From Pontibacillus litoralis JSM 072002 (GTDB taxonomy: Bacteria; Bacillota; Bacilli; Bacillales; BH030062): a stretch of 33,615 bases of DNA. Numbering within the stretch: the stretch's first letter is position 1; each line of letters opens with the position of its first letter. Under the pieces are notes generated by a model. That model was not told where the DNA came from and did no database searches. It worked only from the letters and a program-made list of their open reading frames with translations. A program made the translations under genes and the position numbers. The stretch spans positions 1 to 33,615 of the forward strand of contig NZ_AVPG01000029.1 in NCBI RefSeq assembly GCF_000775615.1, read 5' to 3'. Below, piece after piece: positions 24,604-33,550 of the stretch.

Positions 24604-26322
24604 ATGGAGACAACATATAAAAATTCAGTACATCGATATCATTTAGAAAAACTCAAAGAATATCAGGAACAAAGCGGGGAAAATTTCGAAGAAATTGATG
24701 AAGATGAAATAATTAACAAACTGATGGAGGGCGACTTTGACGATTTAGGTGGATTAACTGCAATTAGAGGTTTTGTGTATCAATATTACGTGGCAATATA
24801 TTTTATTCTTAAGATGGTACAAGATCCGAAAACAAGTTGGTGGGACAAGGTTGTATTTGAATATTTTGATGATGTAGCATTGTTGAGAAACGATAAAATT
24901 CGTTTCATTCAAGTTAAGACTGTGAGAGAAAACAGTTCAAATAGGTTACGGCCAAACGACATCTACTCACGGAGCGCAAAAAAAAATGTGGAAAGTAACT
25001 ATGATTATTTCAATTCATGGACAGATAAATTATTCAAAAATTACGAATCATTCATTAATAAAAAATCTATATCTTTAATTGATAATTACTTGGAAAAAGA
25101 TTCTTTTGTTGATCCTGAGTTTGAACTTGTAAGTAACACACCCCATAATAGCCTTGAAGATTTAGAAGTATTTACACTTAATCCATCATTTAATGCGGAT
25201 ATTTCAAACGAAACTATCCTAAAGCCAAATATAGAAAAACCAATAGTTCTAAAGGATAATAAAAGAATACAATTCGATAAAGTGTTTTCTAAATCAGTGG
25301 AATTTTATTTAGAGAGGTTATATATTAACAAACTTGGCTCTTTTGACTCATTAAAGAAAATAATTGAAGGTTTAATAGAAGATATCATCCGAATTTCACA
25401 CCCAATCAAAAAAACAATTGTTGATGAAATATTCAGGAATTTATTGTCTGAAATAGTACAACGGACTTACAGGGATGATTCAGAAATGGACAAGTCTCAC
25501 TTAGTCTTTAAAAGAGAAGATGTACAAGCATTAATTTACACATGGTGTGAGTCTTTGAAAGACAATGCAGCGAGTTATTTAGAAGATAGTTCTCTATTAA
25601 GTATAATTAGATATCTACTGGAAGCTCTTCGAAATGAATTTCAAGAAGAGTTTGAATCTAATCAAAAGTTATTAAAGGAATTACTCGAGACTTTAGATTG
25701 GTTTAGAACAGAGTTTGAGGAGCAGTTTAGAAATGACTCAACATATTGTTTAGTGTTTTTGAATAAACTGTTTAATTTACAAAGCACAATCAAAGTAGAA
25801 AAATTTAATAATGATAAGAACAAACAACATATTAAGACTTCTCTATCGTATATAATACGTTGTTTAGTTTTCTATCCTTCTAAGAAGGTGGAATTCAAGA
25901 ACGCTCAGTTATTGTTTCACGCAGGTGAAATAGAGAATGAAAAACTTTTATTTACTATTTATAATGCTAGAAATAGGTCAAATACTGTTGTTGTAAAAAA
26001 CACGGTGGTTTCTGCATTGCAACAATGTGATTACGGTTCTCAAATTAATCAAGATCTATTTAGTTTAATACTTGATGAGAAAAAAGAGCAAACAACAGAA
26101 AAATCCGAGACTAGTAAAAGGCTTGCGGCAAGGTTTGCTGTTACTAAAGTTGAAAGAGAAGACATATCGATAATTGATCCACCTGAAAATTTGAAGTTCA
26201 TTAATACAGCTGAAGTGGAGGATTTTTTTGGGTTTTTCAGTAACACGAATGAAGAAGAAGTTCCCACATTTCAGAATAGAAAGATGGAGAATGATTGGAA
26301 ATTAAGTTTATTAGAGGAGTAG
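24604..26322 (+). CDS. lmuA: Lamassu LmuA-like effector with Cap4/DUF4297-type nuclease domain
   Basis: This is the probable nuclease effector of an anti-phage and anti-plasmid system. In the 572-residue protein the N-terminal domain carries GGLTAIRGFVYQYYVAIY (about 49-66), typical of DUF4297/Cap4 nucleases. The PD-(D/E)XK-like core follows: Glu86 and Asp89/Asp90 in FEYFDDVALL, then IQVKTV with Gln103 and Lys105. The remaining roughly 450 residues are mostly helical and charged without a motif I know; in related systems this part contacts the partner subunits. ATG 24604 follows TTGGGGGTAAG. It is directly followed by the small subunit (stop and next frame abut) and then the Rad50-like ATPase, the lmuA-lmuC-lmuB order. 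An ABC-3C (three-component) label would describe the same arrangement. Confidence 0.82.
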   Translation: METTYKNSVHRYHLEKLKEYQEQSGENFEEIDEDEIINKLMEGDFDDLGGLTAIRGFVYQYYVAIYFILKMVQDPKTSWWDKVVFEYFDDVALLRNDKIRFIQVKTVRENSSNRLRPNDIYSRSAKKNVESNYDYFNSWTDKLFKNYESFINKKSISLIDNYLEKDSFVDPEFELVSNTPHNSLEDLEVFTLNPSFNADISNETILKPNIEKPIVLKDNKRIQFDKVFSKSVEFYLERLYINKLGSFDSLKKIIEGLIEDIIRISHPIKKTIVDEIFRNLLSEIVQRTYRDDSEMDKSHLVFKREDVQALIYTWCESLKDNAASYLEDSSLLSIIRYLLEALRNEFQEEFESNQKLLKELLETLDWFRTEFEEQFRNDSTYCLVFLNKLFNLQSTIKVEKFNNDKNKQHIKTSLSYIIRCLVFYPSKKVEFKNAQLLFHAGEIENEKLLFTIYNARNRSNTVVVKNTVVSALQQCDYGSQINQDLFSLILDEKKEQTTEKSETSKRLAARFAVTKVEREDISIIDPPENLKFINTAEVEDFFGFFSNTNEEEVPTFQNRKMENDWKLSLLEE

Positions 26323-26331
26323 GTGTTTTAT

Positions 26332-26952
26332 TTGCAAATTGAAGAGTTGATTATTAAATTTAAGCAGATGGGTTACGAATCAATGGAGTTTGAACTTTTT
26401 CATGATGAATTGACTGAAAGTGGAATGCAGATGTGGGTAAAGGAATCAAGAGTGATTTTTTTAAAAGAATACGAGGCAAAATCGTTATTTCTTGACTGGT
26501 ATATTTCAGAACAACCAATTATTGCAAGTATATATAATTATCTTCCTTCAAATTACAAAAACAATATTTACTTTTTCATGATTCTTAACTTTGATTTGAG
26601 TAAGGATGAGGGTTTAGCACTTTCTATAAATAAGGTTGTTAAAGATGAATACGTGTGTAAAAAATATGTTTTTCAATCAGTAGATGAAATTACGGATGTT
26701 CCTTTTCTAAGCGATCAATTTATTAAAATGCCACAATTTGATTATGATCAAGAGTTCAAATCTGGAATCTTAAATTTTAATACAATAAATGAATTGACTG
26801 GGGAAGAAAAAGAAGATCTTGATAGTTTTTACTCATTGGCTAACAACTTGCTGGATTACTATTTCACTTCGTATTCCGTCTTAGAAGAAACTAGCAAATT
26901 TGAAAAAGATATCTTAAAAATAGGAAATAGGAGTGTAATTAATGAAGATTAG
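26332..26952 (+). CDS. lmuC: Lamassu LmuC-like / ABC-3C middle-component subunit
   Basis: The 206-residue acidic soluble protein has no catalytic motif. It fits the small middle subunit that sits between nuclease and ATPase genes in Lamassu and ABC three-component systems. Visible features are YEAKSLFLDWYISEQP, NIYFFMILNFDLSKDEGL and a C-terminal acidic helix (GEEKEDLDSFYSLANN). TTG 26332 is preceded by AGGTG; GTG 26323, directly behind the lmuA stop, is the alternative. The 3' end overlaps lmuB by 11 bases, implying coupled translation. Sequence divergence in this family is high, so the call rests mainly on length and gene order. Confidence 0.72.
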   Translation: MQIEELIIKFKQMGYESMEFELFHDELTESGMQMWVKESRVIFLKEYEAKSLFLDWYISEQPIIASIYNYLPSNYKNNIYFFMILNFDLSKDEGLALSINKVVKDEYVCKKYVFQSVDEITDVPFLSDQFIKMPQFDYDQEFKSGILNFNTINELTGEEKEDLDSFYSLANNLLDYYFTSYSVLEETSKFEKDILKIGNRSVINED

Positions 26953-29881
26953 TCGACTTAAATTGGAGAATTTCAGAATATTTAGAGGTATCCATGAGTT
27001 TGACTTGAAAGATAAAAAAGTAATATTAATAGAGGGTTCAAATGGACATGGAAAAAGTACGATATTTGATGCTATATGTTGGGTGTTTACAGGAGAATTA
27101 AATCGATTTTCTGGTAGTAGCGAACAATCCAAATTTAACTATCTAGTTAATAACTATGAGTATCAGAAGCAAACCTATAGAGTTAGTGTAGAAGTGGATA
27201 TAGTTAACAGCGACGGATCTGTAAGTACTATCAGAAGAGAAATTCGAAAACTATTATCAGGTAATATAGACAAAAAGCTTTTTGTTGAAGGTAAACAATA
27301 CACTATTCGGGAAGGGTTAAGATTTATAATCAACCTTATTACAAAAGGGAATTTTTTAAACCAAGAACAAAAGTTGAACAGTTTTAGTTCAATATTTGCT
27401 TCTACCCAAATCTTATCCCAAGAAAATTTGGAAGAATTTGTGAAGGTGGATAAACCAACCGATAGGTATGCAAAACTTGAAAACATTCTTGGTCTCGATA
27501 AATATGGGAAAGAATTAAAAAATTATATTAATAAGAGCAAGACTGCTTTTGAGAATGAATTAGATCGTATAGACTCACAACTTAAAGATGTTGAAAACGA
27601 ATTAAAGCGCCTTGACACACGGTATAGAGATAATGAATATATACTGGATTACACCGGCGAAGTCAGTGAGGCTCATTTAATTGATAAATTGAATACATAT
27701 TTTTATTCTCTACCAGAACATCTTGTGAATTATAATACTATAAAGATCAAAACCCTGGAAGAAGAAGATATTCAAAGAATTAGAAATCAAAGAAAAGAGC
27801 TAGAGAACAAAAATACAAAGTTACAAAATATGAATTCTAGGATACATAGGTTTGATATAACTAATTCTGATCTTAATGAGGAACAAACAAAAATTGATAT
27901 TTCATATAAGTATTTGTTAAATGTCAATAAAAAATTGAAAAAAAGAGAACACGGGAAATTACGAGCTGAAAGTAGAAGAAATCAATTGTTAGTACTTGAA
28001 GAAAACCTTCAAGAAATTGGGATTTTACAAGAAGAACTAGGTGATTTAAAAGATAAAGAGAATGAGATGAAAAATTTTCTATCTTATGTAAATAGCAATA
28101 TGAAAATAAAAGAAATTATTAAAAAGTATAATAGCTATAGTAATTTCATACAGGTATTCGAAAATGAAAAAGCAAAAAAAGTAAAAAAAGTAAATGAATT
28201 GGATTTAAAGTATAAAAATCACGAACTAGAGAAAATAGACAAAAATTTGAGTAGTATTGAGAGTGAAATTAAAGCTAAAAAAGAAAAACTTGAACAAGTA
28301 TACAGTAATAAAAAGAACAAAAATCACATTATTGACCAGTTAAGATTTAAAAAGAAGGACATTCGTGCAGATAATTTTCAACAAATTACTTTTTCACTAC
28401 AAAGAAGCCTCTTAAATAGAGGATCTGAAAAAGAGTGCCCTGTATGTGGCAGTGATTTTGAAGATGTAAACACTCTCTTGAGCCATGTTGAGTTTAAGCT
28501 GAAGGAGGGCCAAGAAAAGTTCGATGAAGTTGACATAAAACTTAGCGAGGAACTTTCTGCGATTTCAAATATAGACAATGAGATAAAGTCTTTAGAAGAG
28601 CATATCAAATCATTAGAAGAAAAATTAACTGTGACGTTGGAAAATAAAAAGTCTATTGAAAATAAAAAAATATATCTTGAATCTATTATTGGTGATTTGT
28701 CAGATTTAGACAGGTTAAGCATAGAAAGTGAAATTGAAAAGATAGAAAACTTTATAAATGAGCATGAACATCATTATAACCTCTCCAAGGATGTTCTTGA
28801 AAAGTTAAATGAATTAAAATCTTTAGCAGAGAGAATTAGTTTGAAAGAGAAAAAGACTGAGAGTTTAAAGAAGCCTTTCAAAGGGAAGTTTTCGTATGCT
28901 TTCAATAAAGATGCAATCACCTCAAGAGTAAAAAAATTGGATGATTATTTAGATGGAAATAAAAAATCATCTAAGCAGTTGAAAATAAAAAAAGCTCAAC
29001 ATGAATCTACAATTGATGGACTAAGAACTAAGATTGATCAGATTCATTACATTGTAGAGACTTTAGAGTCAGATTATCCTAAAACATTCGAAAGTTACAG
29101 GATTAATGAATGTTTAATATACATTAATCAACAATCCAAATTGATATTAGATATAGATGCTGAAATTGCAGCTAGCTTAAAGAACGTTTCAGCTTTTAAA
29201 GAAAAAGATAAGTTGACTGAAATACAAGGTCAAAAAGAGAAAACACTTCAAATAAAACAGAATATGGATTTAGAGCGTACCGTAGCGAAAGAAAACTTAA
29301 GTAATATTGAAATCCTTAAAAAAATACACACTAATGTTCAGAGTGATTTAATTAACAAGTACCTAAGAGATAATAGCAAGATAATTGATCAGTTTTTTAG
29401 ACAAATCTCACCGCACGCATATTACAAGCATGTCAAACTGGTAACTAGAGCAAATGACCTGTATTTACTACTTTCTGAGGAAGACGATTGGGTCGAGTTG
29501 GATGATCTAACTAAAGAACAACTAAAACAAGAAGTAAATGCAAATTTAAATTTCAGCGCGGCGCAATCAACAATTCTTGCACTAAGTATCTTCTTAGCTT
29601 TAAATATCACACAAAACTGGAGTAAGCTTAACATAATTGGAATAGACGATCCTTTTCAACATTTAGACGATGTTAACACATATTCGTTTATTGATGTGCT
29701 CACCTCACTTATTAATAACGAAGAAAAACAAATAATTGTAAGTACACACAATAAGAATTTTTCTGACTTGCTTATGTCAAAATTGTCTTTACCTGATGAA
29801 AATGTACAAAAGATAACAATTAATTCTTATAGTAAGAAGCACATTGATATTACAGCAGCAAATTACTTGAATATGGATTAA
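26942..29881 (+). CDS. lmuB: Lamassu LmuB-like SMC/Rad50-family ATPase with a CPVC hook
   Basis: The 979-residue ATPase is the DNA-end sensing or clamping subunit of the cassette. Walker A is GSNGHGKST at residues 32-40. Long coiled-coil arms span roughly residues 180-460 and 510-800. Between them, Cys499-Pro-Val-Cys502 (ECPVCGSDF) is a Rad50-like zinc hook. Near residue 870 is the signature region LNFSAAQSTILALS, followed by Walker B IIGIDDPF (Asp902, Asp903), a D-loop-like HLDD and an H-loop STHNKN. These are the features of SbcC/Rad50. No SbcD nuclease is adjacent, but a Cap4-type nuclease is, which is the Lamassu plan. ATG 26942 has AGGAG eight bases upstream. Confidence 0.85.
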   Translation: MKISRLKLENFRIFRGIHEFDLKDKKVILIEGSNGHGKSTIFDAICWVFTGELNRFSGSSEQSKFNYLVNNYEYQKQTYRVSVEVDIVNSDGSVSTIRREIRKLLSGNIDKKLFVEGKQYTIREGLRFIINLITKGNFLNQEQKLNSFSSIFASTQILSQENLEEFVKVDKPTDRYAKLENILGLDKYGKELKNYINKSKTAFENELDRIDSQLKDVENELKRLDTRYRDNEYILDYTGEVSEAHLIDKLNTYFYSLPEHLVNYNTIKIKTLEEEDIQRIRNQRKELENKNTKLQNMNSRIHRFDITNSDLNEEQTKIDISYKYLLNVNKKLKKREHGKLRAESRRNQLLVLEENLQEIGILQEELGDLKDKENEMKNFLSYVNSNMKIKEIIKKYNSYSNFIQVFENEKAKKVKKVNELDLKYKNHELEKIDKNLSSIESEIKAKKEKLEQVYSNKKNKNHIIDQLRFKKKDIRADNFQQITFSLQRSLLNRGSEKECPVCGSDFEDVNTLLSHVEFKLKEGQEKFDEVDIKLSEELSAISNIDNEIKSLEEHIKSLEEKLTVTLENKKSIENKKIYLESIIGDLSDLDRLSIESEIEKIENFINEHEHHYNLSKDVLEKLNELKSLAERISLKEKKTESLKKPFKGKFSYAFNKDAITSRVKKLDDYLDGNKKSSKQLKIKKAQHESTIDGLRTKIDQIHYIVETLESDYPKTFESYRINECLIYINQQSKLILDIDAEIAASLKNVSAFKEKDKLTEIQGQKEKTLQIKQNMDLERTVAKENLSNIEILKKIHTNVQSDLINKYLRDNSKIIDQFFRQISPHAYYKHVKLVTRANDLYLLLSEEDDWVELDDLTKEQLKQEVNANLNFSAAQSTILALSIFLALNITQNWSKLNIIGIDDPFQHLDDVNTYSFIDVLTSLINNEEKQIIVSTHNKNFSDLLMSKLSLPDENVQKITINSYSKKHIDITAANYLNMD

Positions 29882-30387
29882 AGAGAACTAGCAAAGTAAA
29901 GCGAATGTAAATCATTGTTATGAAGACAAACAACAAAGGCAAGTAGTTAAATTGACAGAAATATTAGATGTTATTTCACCAAATAGCTACAATAAAATAA
30001 AATGATAAATTTAAAACAGGAAGTATAATATAATTTAAAGAATGTATTCAACTAGCACCTATATTTTTGGTGTAAATTGGTTCAAGTAATGTCATTTTTT
30101 ATCCTGCATCATACATTTTTATCCATATATCAATTCCCAAAACATTGATATTAATGGATTAGGATGTATTCAATACACTTAGAATCTACCTGTATATTTC
30201 TCAAAACGTTATTAGGATTGTTGATGCATTTGAAGCCCTGCAGCCGAAATGGTTCACTACAACTTTTGATTAAGTATTTGGTGAATCGGCTAATTTTAGT
30301 ATAAAAAGTTTTAAAATTCCTTTAATAGCTATATTTCCTTGACATAAATTTCTTGAAGCTATAACATTGAATATAACTTAAATATAT
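29882..30387. other. Gene-free AT-rich stretch downstream of the Lamassu-like cassette
   Basis: No complete gene was seen. A short open stretch at about 30165-30273 encodes a segment ending VDAFEALQPKWFTTTFD, possibly a relic. No convincing terminator follows lmuB. The stretch ends in the second TPP riboswitch and probably contains its promoter. Confidence 0.4.
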
Positions 30388-30470
30388 GCACTAGGGGTGT
30401 TATTTAACTGAGATGAGTATTACTCAAACCCTTTGAACCTGAACTAGTTAAAACTAGCGTAGGAAAGTGT
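30388..30470 (+). promoter_or_regulatory. TPP riboswitch upstream of the SDR/monooxygenase pair
   Basis: The THI-box landmarks are P1 GCACT/AGTGT (30388-30392 and 30466-30470), AGGGGTG, ACTGAGATGAG, and ACCCTTTGAACCTGAACTAG followed by CTAGCGTAGGAAAG. It should lower expression of the two genes when thiamine pyrophosphate is plentiful. Confidence 0.93.
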
Positions 30471-30533
30471 AAACTCTAATACATACTTAAAGAGCGATTG
30501 TGCCTTATTCTTTAAATGTGGTTATTTGTTTTT

Positions 30534-30568
30534 ACGCAGCTTTCCTATGGGAAGGTTGCGTATTTTTT
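30534..30568 (+). terminator. Expression-platform terminator of the second TPP riboswitch
   Basis: ACGCAGCTTTCC (30534-30545) pairs with GGAAGGTTGCGT (30550-30561) over all 12 positions, counting two G-T pairs, and a run of T follows. It lies 50 bases before the SDR start. Confidence 0.9.
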
Positions 30569-30618
30569 TATTTTATTATTTAAGTTACATCAATATTATA
30601 AATATAGGAGTTGTTAAA

Positions 30619-31371
30619 ATGACTAGAACAGTATTAGTAACAGGTAGTAGTAGAGGGTTAGGAGCAACGATTGTAAAGACATTGGCAGAACAAGGATTTA
30701 AAGTGGTTATCAATTACTATAAAAGCAAAGATCCTGCTGAGAAACTCGTTTCTGAAATTGGTGAACAGAATGCTATTGCAATTAAGGCGGATGTAACGAA
30801 TCGTAAAGAAGTAGATACATTGATAAAGAGAGCAACGGAATATTTTGGCCAAATAGATGTTGTAGTCAACAATGCATTAATAGATTTCAAATTTGATCCA
30901 AACAAACAGAAAACCTTCACAGAACTTACTTGGGACGATTATCAAAAACAACTAGATGGTACTTTAAAAGCAGCATTTAATGTAGTTCAAAGTGTTATCC
31001 CTCAGTTTATTGAACGACAAAATGGAAGTATTATAAGTATAGGTACTAATTTATACCAAAATCCTGTTGTACCCTATCACGAATATACAACAGCTAAAGC
31101 TGGATTAATAGGCTTCACACGTAATATCGCTTCTGAATTAGGAGTATATGGTATAAAAGCGAATGTAGTTTCAGGTGGGTTGTTAAAAACGACTGATGCT
31201 AGTGCTGTTACAACACCAGAGGTATTCGATTTAATTGCTCAATCAACGCCATTGAAGAAAGTTACCACACCTCAAGATGTAGCCAATATGGTCGCTTATT
31301 TATCTTCGGAAAATGCGAACGGCATTACAGGTCAAAATTTCACAGTAGATGGTGGTTTGACAATGAACTAA
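30619..31371 (+). CDS. Thiamine-regulated SDR family reductase (FabG-like)
   Basis: This NAD(P)-dependent oxidoreductase of 250 residues has the classical short-chain dehydrogenase motifs. These are TGSSRGLG (residues 8-15), KADVTN, VVNNA, the catalytic serine in SIISIGTN, and the YxxxK pair in HEYTTAKAG. It ends TGQNFTVDGGLTMN. ATG 30619 has AGGAG at good spacing; the frame is open further upstream only through the terminator. Under the TPP riboswitch and followed by a flavin monooxygenase, it probably acts on a thiamine precursor or analogue rather than in fatty-acid synthesis. That role is inference; by sequence alone it would be called a 3-oxoacyl-ACP reductase homologue. Confidence 0.88.
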   Translation: MTRTVLVTGSSRGLGATIVKTLAEQGFKVVINYYKSKDPAEKLVSEIGEQNAIAIKADVTNRKEVDTLIKRATEYFGQIDVVVNNALIDFKFDPNKQKTFTELTWDDYQKQLDGTLKAAFNVVQSVIPQFIERQNGSIISIGTNLYQNPVVPYHEYTTAKAGLIGFTRNIASELGVYGIKANVVSGGLLKTTDASAVTTPEVFDLIAQSTPLKKVTTPQDVANMVAYLSSENANGITGQNFTVDGGLTMN

Positions 31372-31450
31372 TGGCTTAATAAATAACCATAGATAATACT
31401 TCAAAAATATACAAGACCATTCATAATGATGAATTTTGAGGTGTAATTAA

Positions 31451-32782
31451 ATGATAAAGACTAAAGAAAAACAACTACACTTAGGTGTTTTGCTGTATGG
31501 TTGTGGACACCATCAAGCTGCTTGGTTAATGCCTGACTCAAGCATTGAACAAATTGGAGACATCTCCTATTACCAATCGCTAGCTCAACTGGCGGAAAAA
31601 GGATATTTTGACGCCGTATTCTTTGCTGATAATCAATCATTTCAAGGTAAAGATTGTAGTGATATGCCAGCATTTTGGTTTGATCCAGTAGTCAATTTAA
31701 CGGCTATTTCTCAAGTGACAAATCATGTGGGATTAGTTTCAACCATTTCAAGTACTTTTTCTAATCCTTTTACAGCTTCACGACAACTATTAAGTTTAGA
31801 CCATATTACAAAAGGACGTGTTGGTTGGAATCTCGTTACGTCAATGACTGATTTAGAGGCGTTAAATCATAGCATGGAAGAACTACCTCCTCATGACAAA
31901 CGATATGAGAAGGCAGATGAATTCGCTGCTTTAATGAATAAGTTATTTCTTTCGTGGGACAGTAATGAGTTTCTACATCATAGAGAAGAAAGAAAATTGA
32001 TAAATCCTTCAAACATTCAGCCTTTTAATCATGATGGTACCTATTTTAAAGTATATGGCCCATCCACTACGCCAAGAAGTCCGCAAGGCAAACCAGTATC
32101 AATGCAAGCAGGGGCTTCTAAACAAGGAATTGCATTAGCTGCTAAATATGCCGATGCAGTCTATTCAGTATCGTGGAACTTAAAGCAAGCCAAAAAATTC
32201 CGTGAAAAATTAGATGAACAAGTTAAACAAAGCAAAGTCAGAAATAGACACATTAAAGTATTTCCAGGCTTAGTAACCTATGTAGGTCATACTCGTGAAG
32301 AAGCTTTAGCCAAGAAAGCAGCATTAGATAAAAAATTACCTATTGAAACAGCTTTAAAACAGTTGAGTTTCTTTATTCAACAAGACTGTTCTAAATGGGA
32401 GATGGATAATAAAGTACCTCAATTACCGCCAGTAGAAGAATTCACTGGTCCAGTTGGTCGTTATGAAACGATACTCGAAATAATTAATGATACACAACCT
32501 ACAGTAAGAGAATTATTAGGATATCTTAATGCAGGCGGGGGGCATCACACGCTAATAGGTACACCCGCCGAAATTGTGGATCAGATGGAAGTCTGGTTTG
32601 AAGCAGGTGTAGCTGACGGATTTAATCTTATGCCTCCGACACTACCCGGTAGTTTAGAAGATTTTGTCGAACTAATTGTTCCTGAAATGCAAAGAAGAGG
32701 AATATTCAGGAGGGAATATGAAGGTCATACTTTCCGTGAACATTTAGGATTATCTAGTATAGCCGTAGAGACAGCAAAATAA
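31451..32782 (+). CDS. Thiamine-regulated FMN-dependent monooxygenase (NtaA/SnaA/DszA type)
   Basis: The 443-residue enzyme is a bacterial luciferase-like oxygenase that uses FMNH2 from a separate reductase. Family marks are GCGHHQAAWLMPDS near the N-terminus, FDAVFFADN, the DHITKGRVGWNLVTS segment, YFKVYGPSTTPRSPQGKPVSMQAGAS in the middle, and LIGTPAEIVDQMEVWFEAGVADGFNL near the end. ATG 31451 follows TGAGGTG. It lies 79 bases behind the SDR with no terminator, so both answer to the TPP switch. Members of this group cleave or oxidise heterocycles and sulfur compounds, so oxidation of a thiazole, pyrimidine or thiamine breakdown product is plausible but unproven. Confidence 0.88.
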   Translation: MIKTKEKQLHLGVLLYGCGHHQAAWLMPDSSIEQIGDISYYQSLAQLAEKGYFDAVFFADNQSFQGKDCSDMPAFWFDPVVNLTAISQVTNHVGLVSTISSTFSNPFTASRQLLSLDHITKGRVGWNLVTSMTDLEALNHSMEELPPHDKRYEKADEFAALMNKLFLSWDSNEFLHHREERKLINPSNIQPFNHDGTYFKVYGPSTTPRSPQGKPVSMQAGASKQGIALAAKYADAVYSVSWNLKQAKKFREKLDEQVKQSKVRNRHIKVFPGLVTYVGHTREEALAKKAALDKKLPIETALKQLSFFIQQDCSKWEMDNKVPQLPPVEEFTGPVGRYETILEIINDTQPTVRELLGYLNAGGGHHTLIGTPAEIVDQMEVWFEAGVADGFNLMPPTLPGSLEDFVELIVPEMQRRGIFRREYEGHTFREHLGLSSIAVETAK

Positions 32783-33115
32783 AACCGTTTAACTATCTTG
32801 CTTTATTTGAGGAATTTCAAATGAAGAACAGTTAGATGATTTCTTCCCATGGTCACCAAGCTTCCTGTTAAAACTAAATATAAATGATAATAACAGTCCC
32901 ATCTAAGTAAATAGGTGTGGACTGTTTGCCACTTACCAAAGCCTTTAAATAGAACAATGATTAGACAAAACATATCAATTGAGAAAAAATCCGGAAACAA
33001 GGGATTGGAAATATTTTTGATTATTTCAACGTAAAAGAACTTAAGCAGAGGAAATATGCGAGCCACAGGAACAGCATAAAGCCTTTCATCACATTGAGCA
33101 GAGATCCATATAGTT
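32783..33115. other. Gene-free stretch with a hairpin behind the monooxygenase gene
   Basis: AACAGTCC (32892-32899) pairs with GGACTGTT (32919-32926) and may act as a weak terminator. Otherwise no credible gene, promoter or RNA was recognised. Confidence 0.4.
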
Positions 33116-33253
33116 TTGTCTATTAATTTCCAAGTATATAACTTTCCCAATGTAAATAAGAAAATACCTATATGTGCTGCATGTATTGGTGCATATGCAG
33201 TTCTTGGTGCTGGTAGTATTGCTGGAGCGGTAGCTTGTTTCAATTATTTATAA
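33116..33253 (+). CDS. Possible 45-residue Cys/Gly/Ala-rich peptide, bacteriocin-like
   Basis: The frame from TTG 33116 to TAA 33253 encodes a peptide with a polar N-terminal part (MSINFQVYNFPNVNKK). A hydrophobic C-terminal part follows, with three cysteines (ICAAC and ACFNYL) and a GAGSIAGA stretch. A short leader followed by a Gly/Ala-rich core with cysteines is the pattern of several small bacteriocin precursors. It is 19 bases in front of a small membrane protein gene. No good ribosome binding site precedes the TTG, so it may be a 5'-damaged relic. I recognise no family. Confidence 0.4.
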   Translation: MSINFQVYNFPNVNKKIPICAACIGAYAVLGAGSIAGAVACFNYL

Positions 33254-33272
33254 GCATTTGTGAGGTGATTTG

Positions 33273-33467
33273 ATGAACAAGGTTTTGGCTATCTCGATTT
33301 TAGGGATGGGTTTAACTGGTGCTGTTCTAATCATTTCGGTAGCACTGTTATTTGAATCTCCAATAGGAAATTTGTTGAAGATAGTTACCACTGCTTCAGC
33401 AGTAGCTTTTGTTATATTCGCTGTCTCAGCTTTAGTATTCCGTCGGCGATTAGATGAAAAGGAGTAG
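33273..33467 (+). CDS. Small two-helix membrane protein, possible immunity protein
   Basis: ATG 33273 follows TGAGGTGAT. The 64-residue product has two transmembrane segments, about 4-28 (VLAISILGMGLTGAVLIISV) and 35-56 (LLKIVTTASAVAFVIFAVSA). It ends in a basic then acidic tail, FRRRLDEKE. The size, topology and position behind a putative bacteriocin-like peptide fit an immunity protein, but this is inference. The gene is followed by a terminator. Confidence 0.6.
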   Translation: MNKVLAISILGMGLTGAVLIISVALLFESPIGNLLKIVTTASAVAFVIFAVSALVFRRRLDEKE

Positions 33468-33508
33468 TTTGATATAAAAATAGAAGTACCGCAAACGGTC
33501 ACGAGGGC

Positions 33509-33550
33509 AAAACCCGCCTTTTGCTGAGGTAGCATAGGGCAGGTTTTTTT
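33509..33550 (+). terminator. Terminator behind the small membrane protein gene
   Basis: AAAACCCGCC and GGCAGGTTTT pair with one mismatch around a loop of about 19 bases, and a run of seven T closes it. Confidence 0.75.

Noticed and set aside
30526-30618. N-terminal extension of the SDR gene
   Set aside because: The extension would be translated through the riboswitch terminator hairpin, and the ATG at 30619 has a proper AGGAG site.
32803-33243. Leftward 146-codon open frame
   Set aside because: It has no ribosome binding site and no recognisable family, and it overlaps the rightward Cys/Gly/Ala-rich peptide frame; it is probably chance openness in AT-rich DNA.
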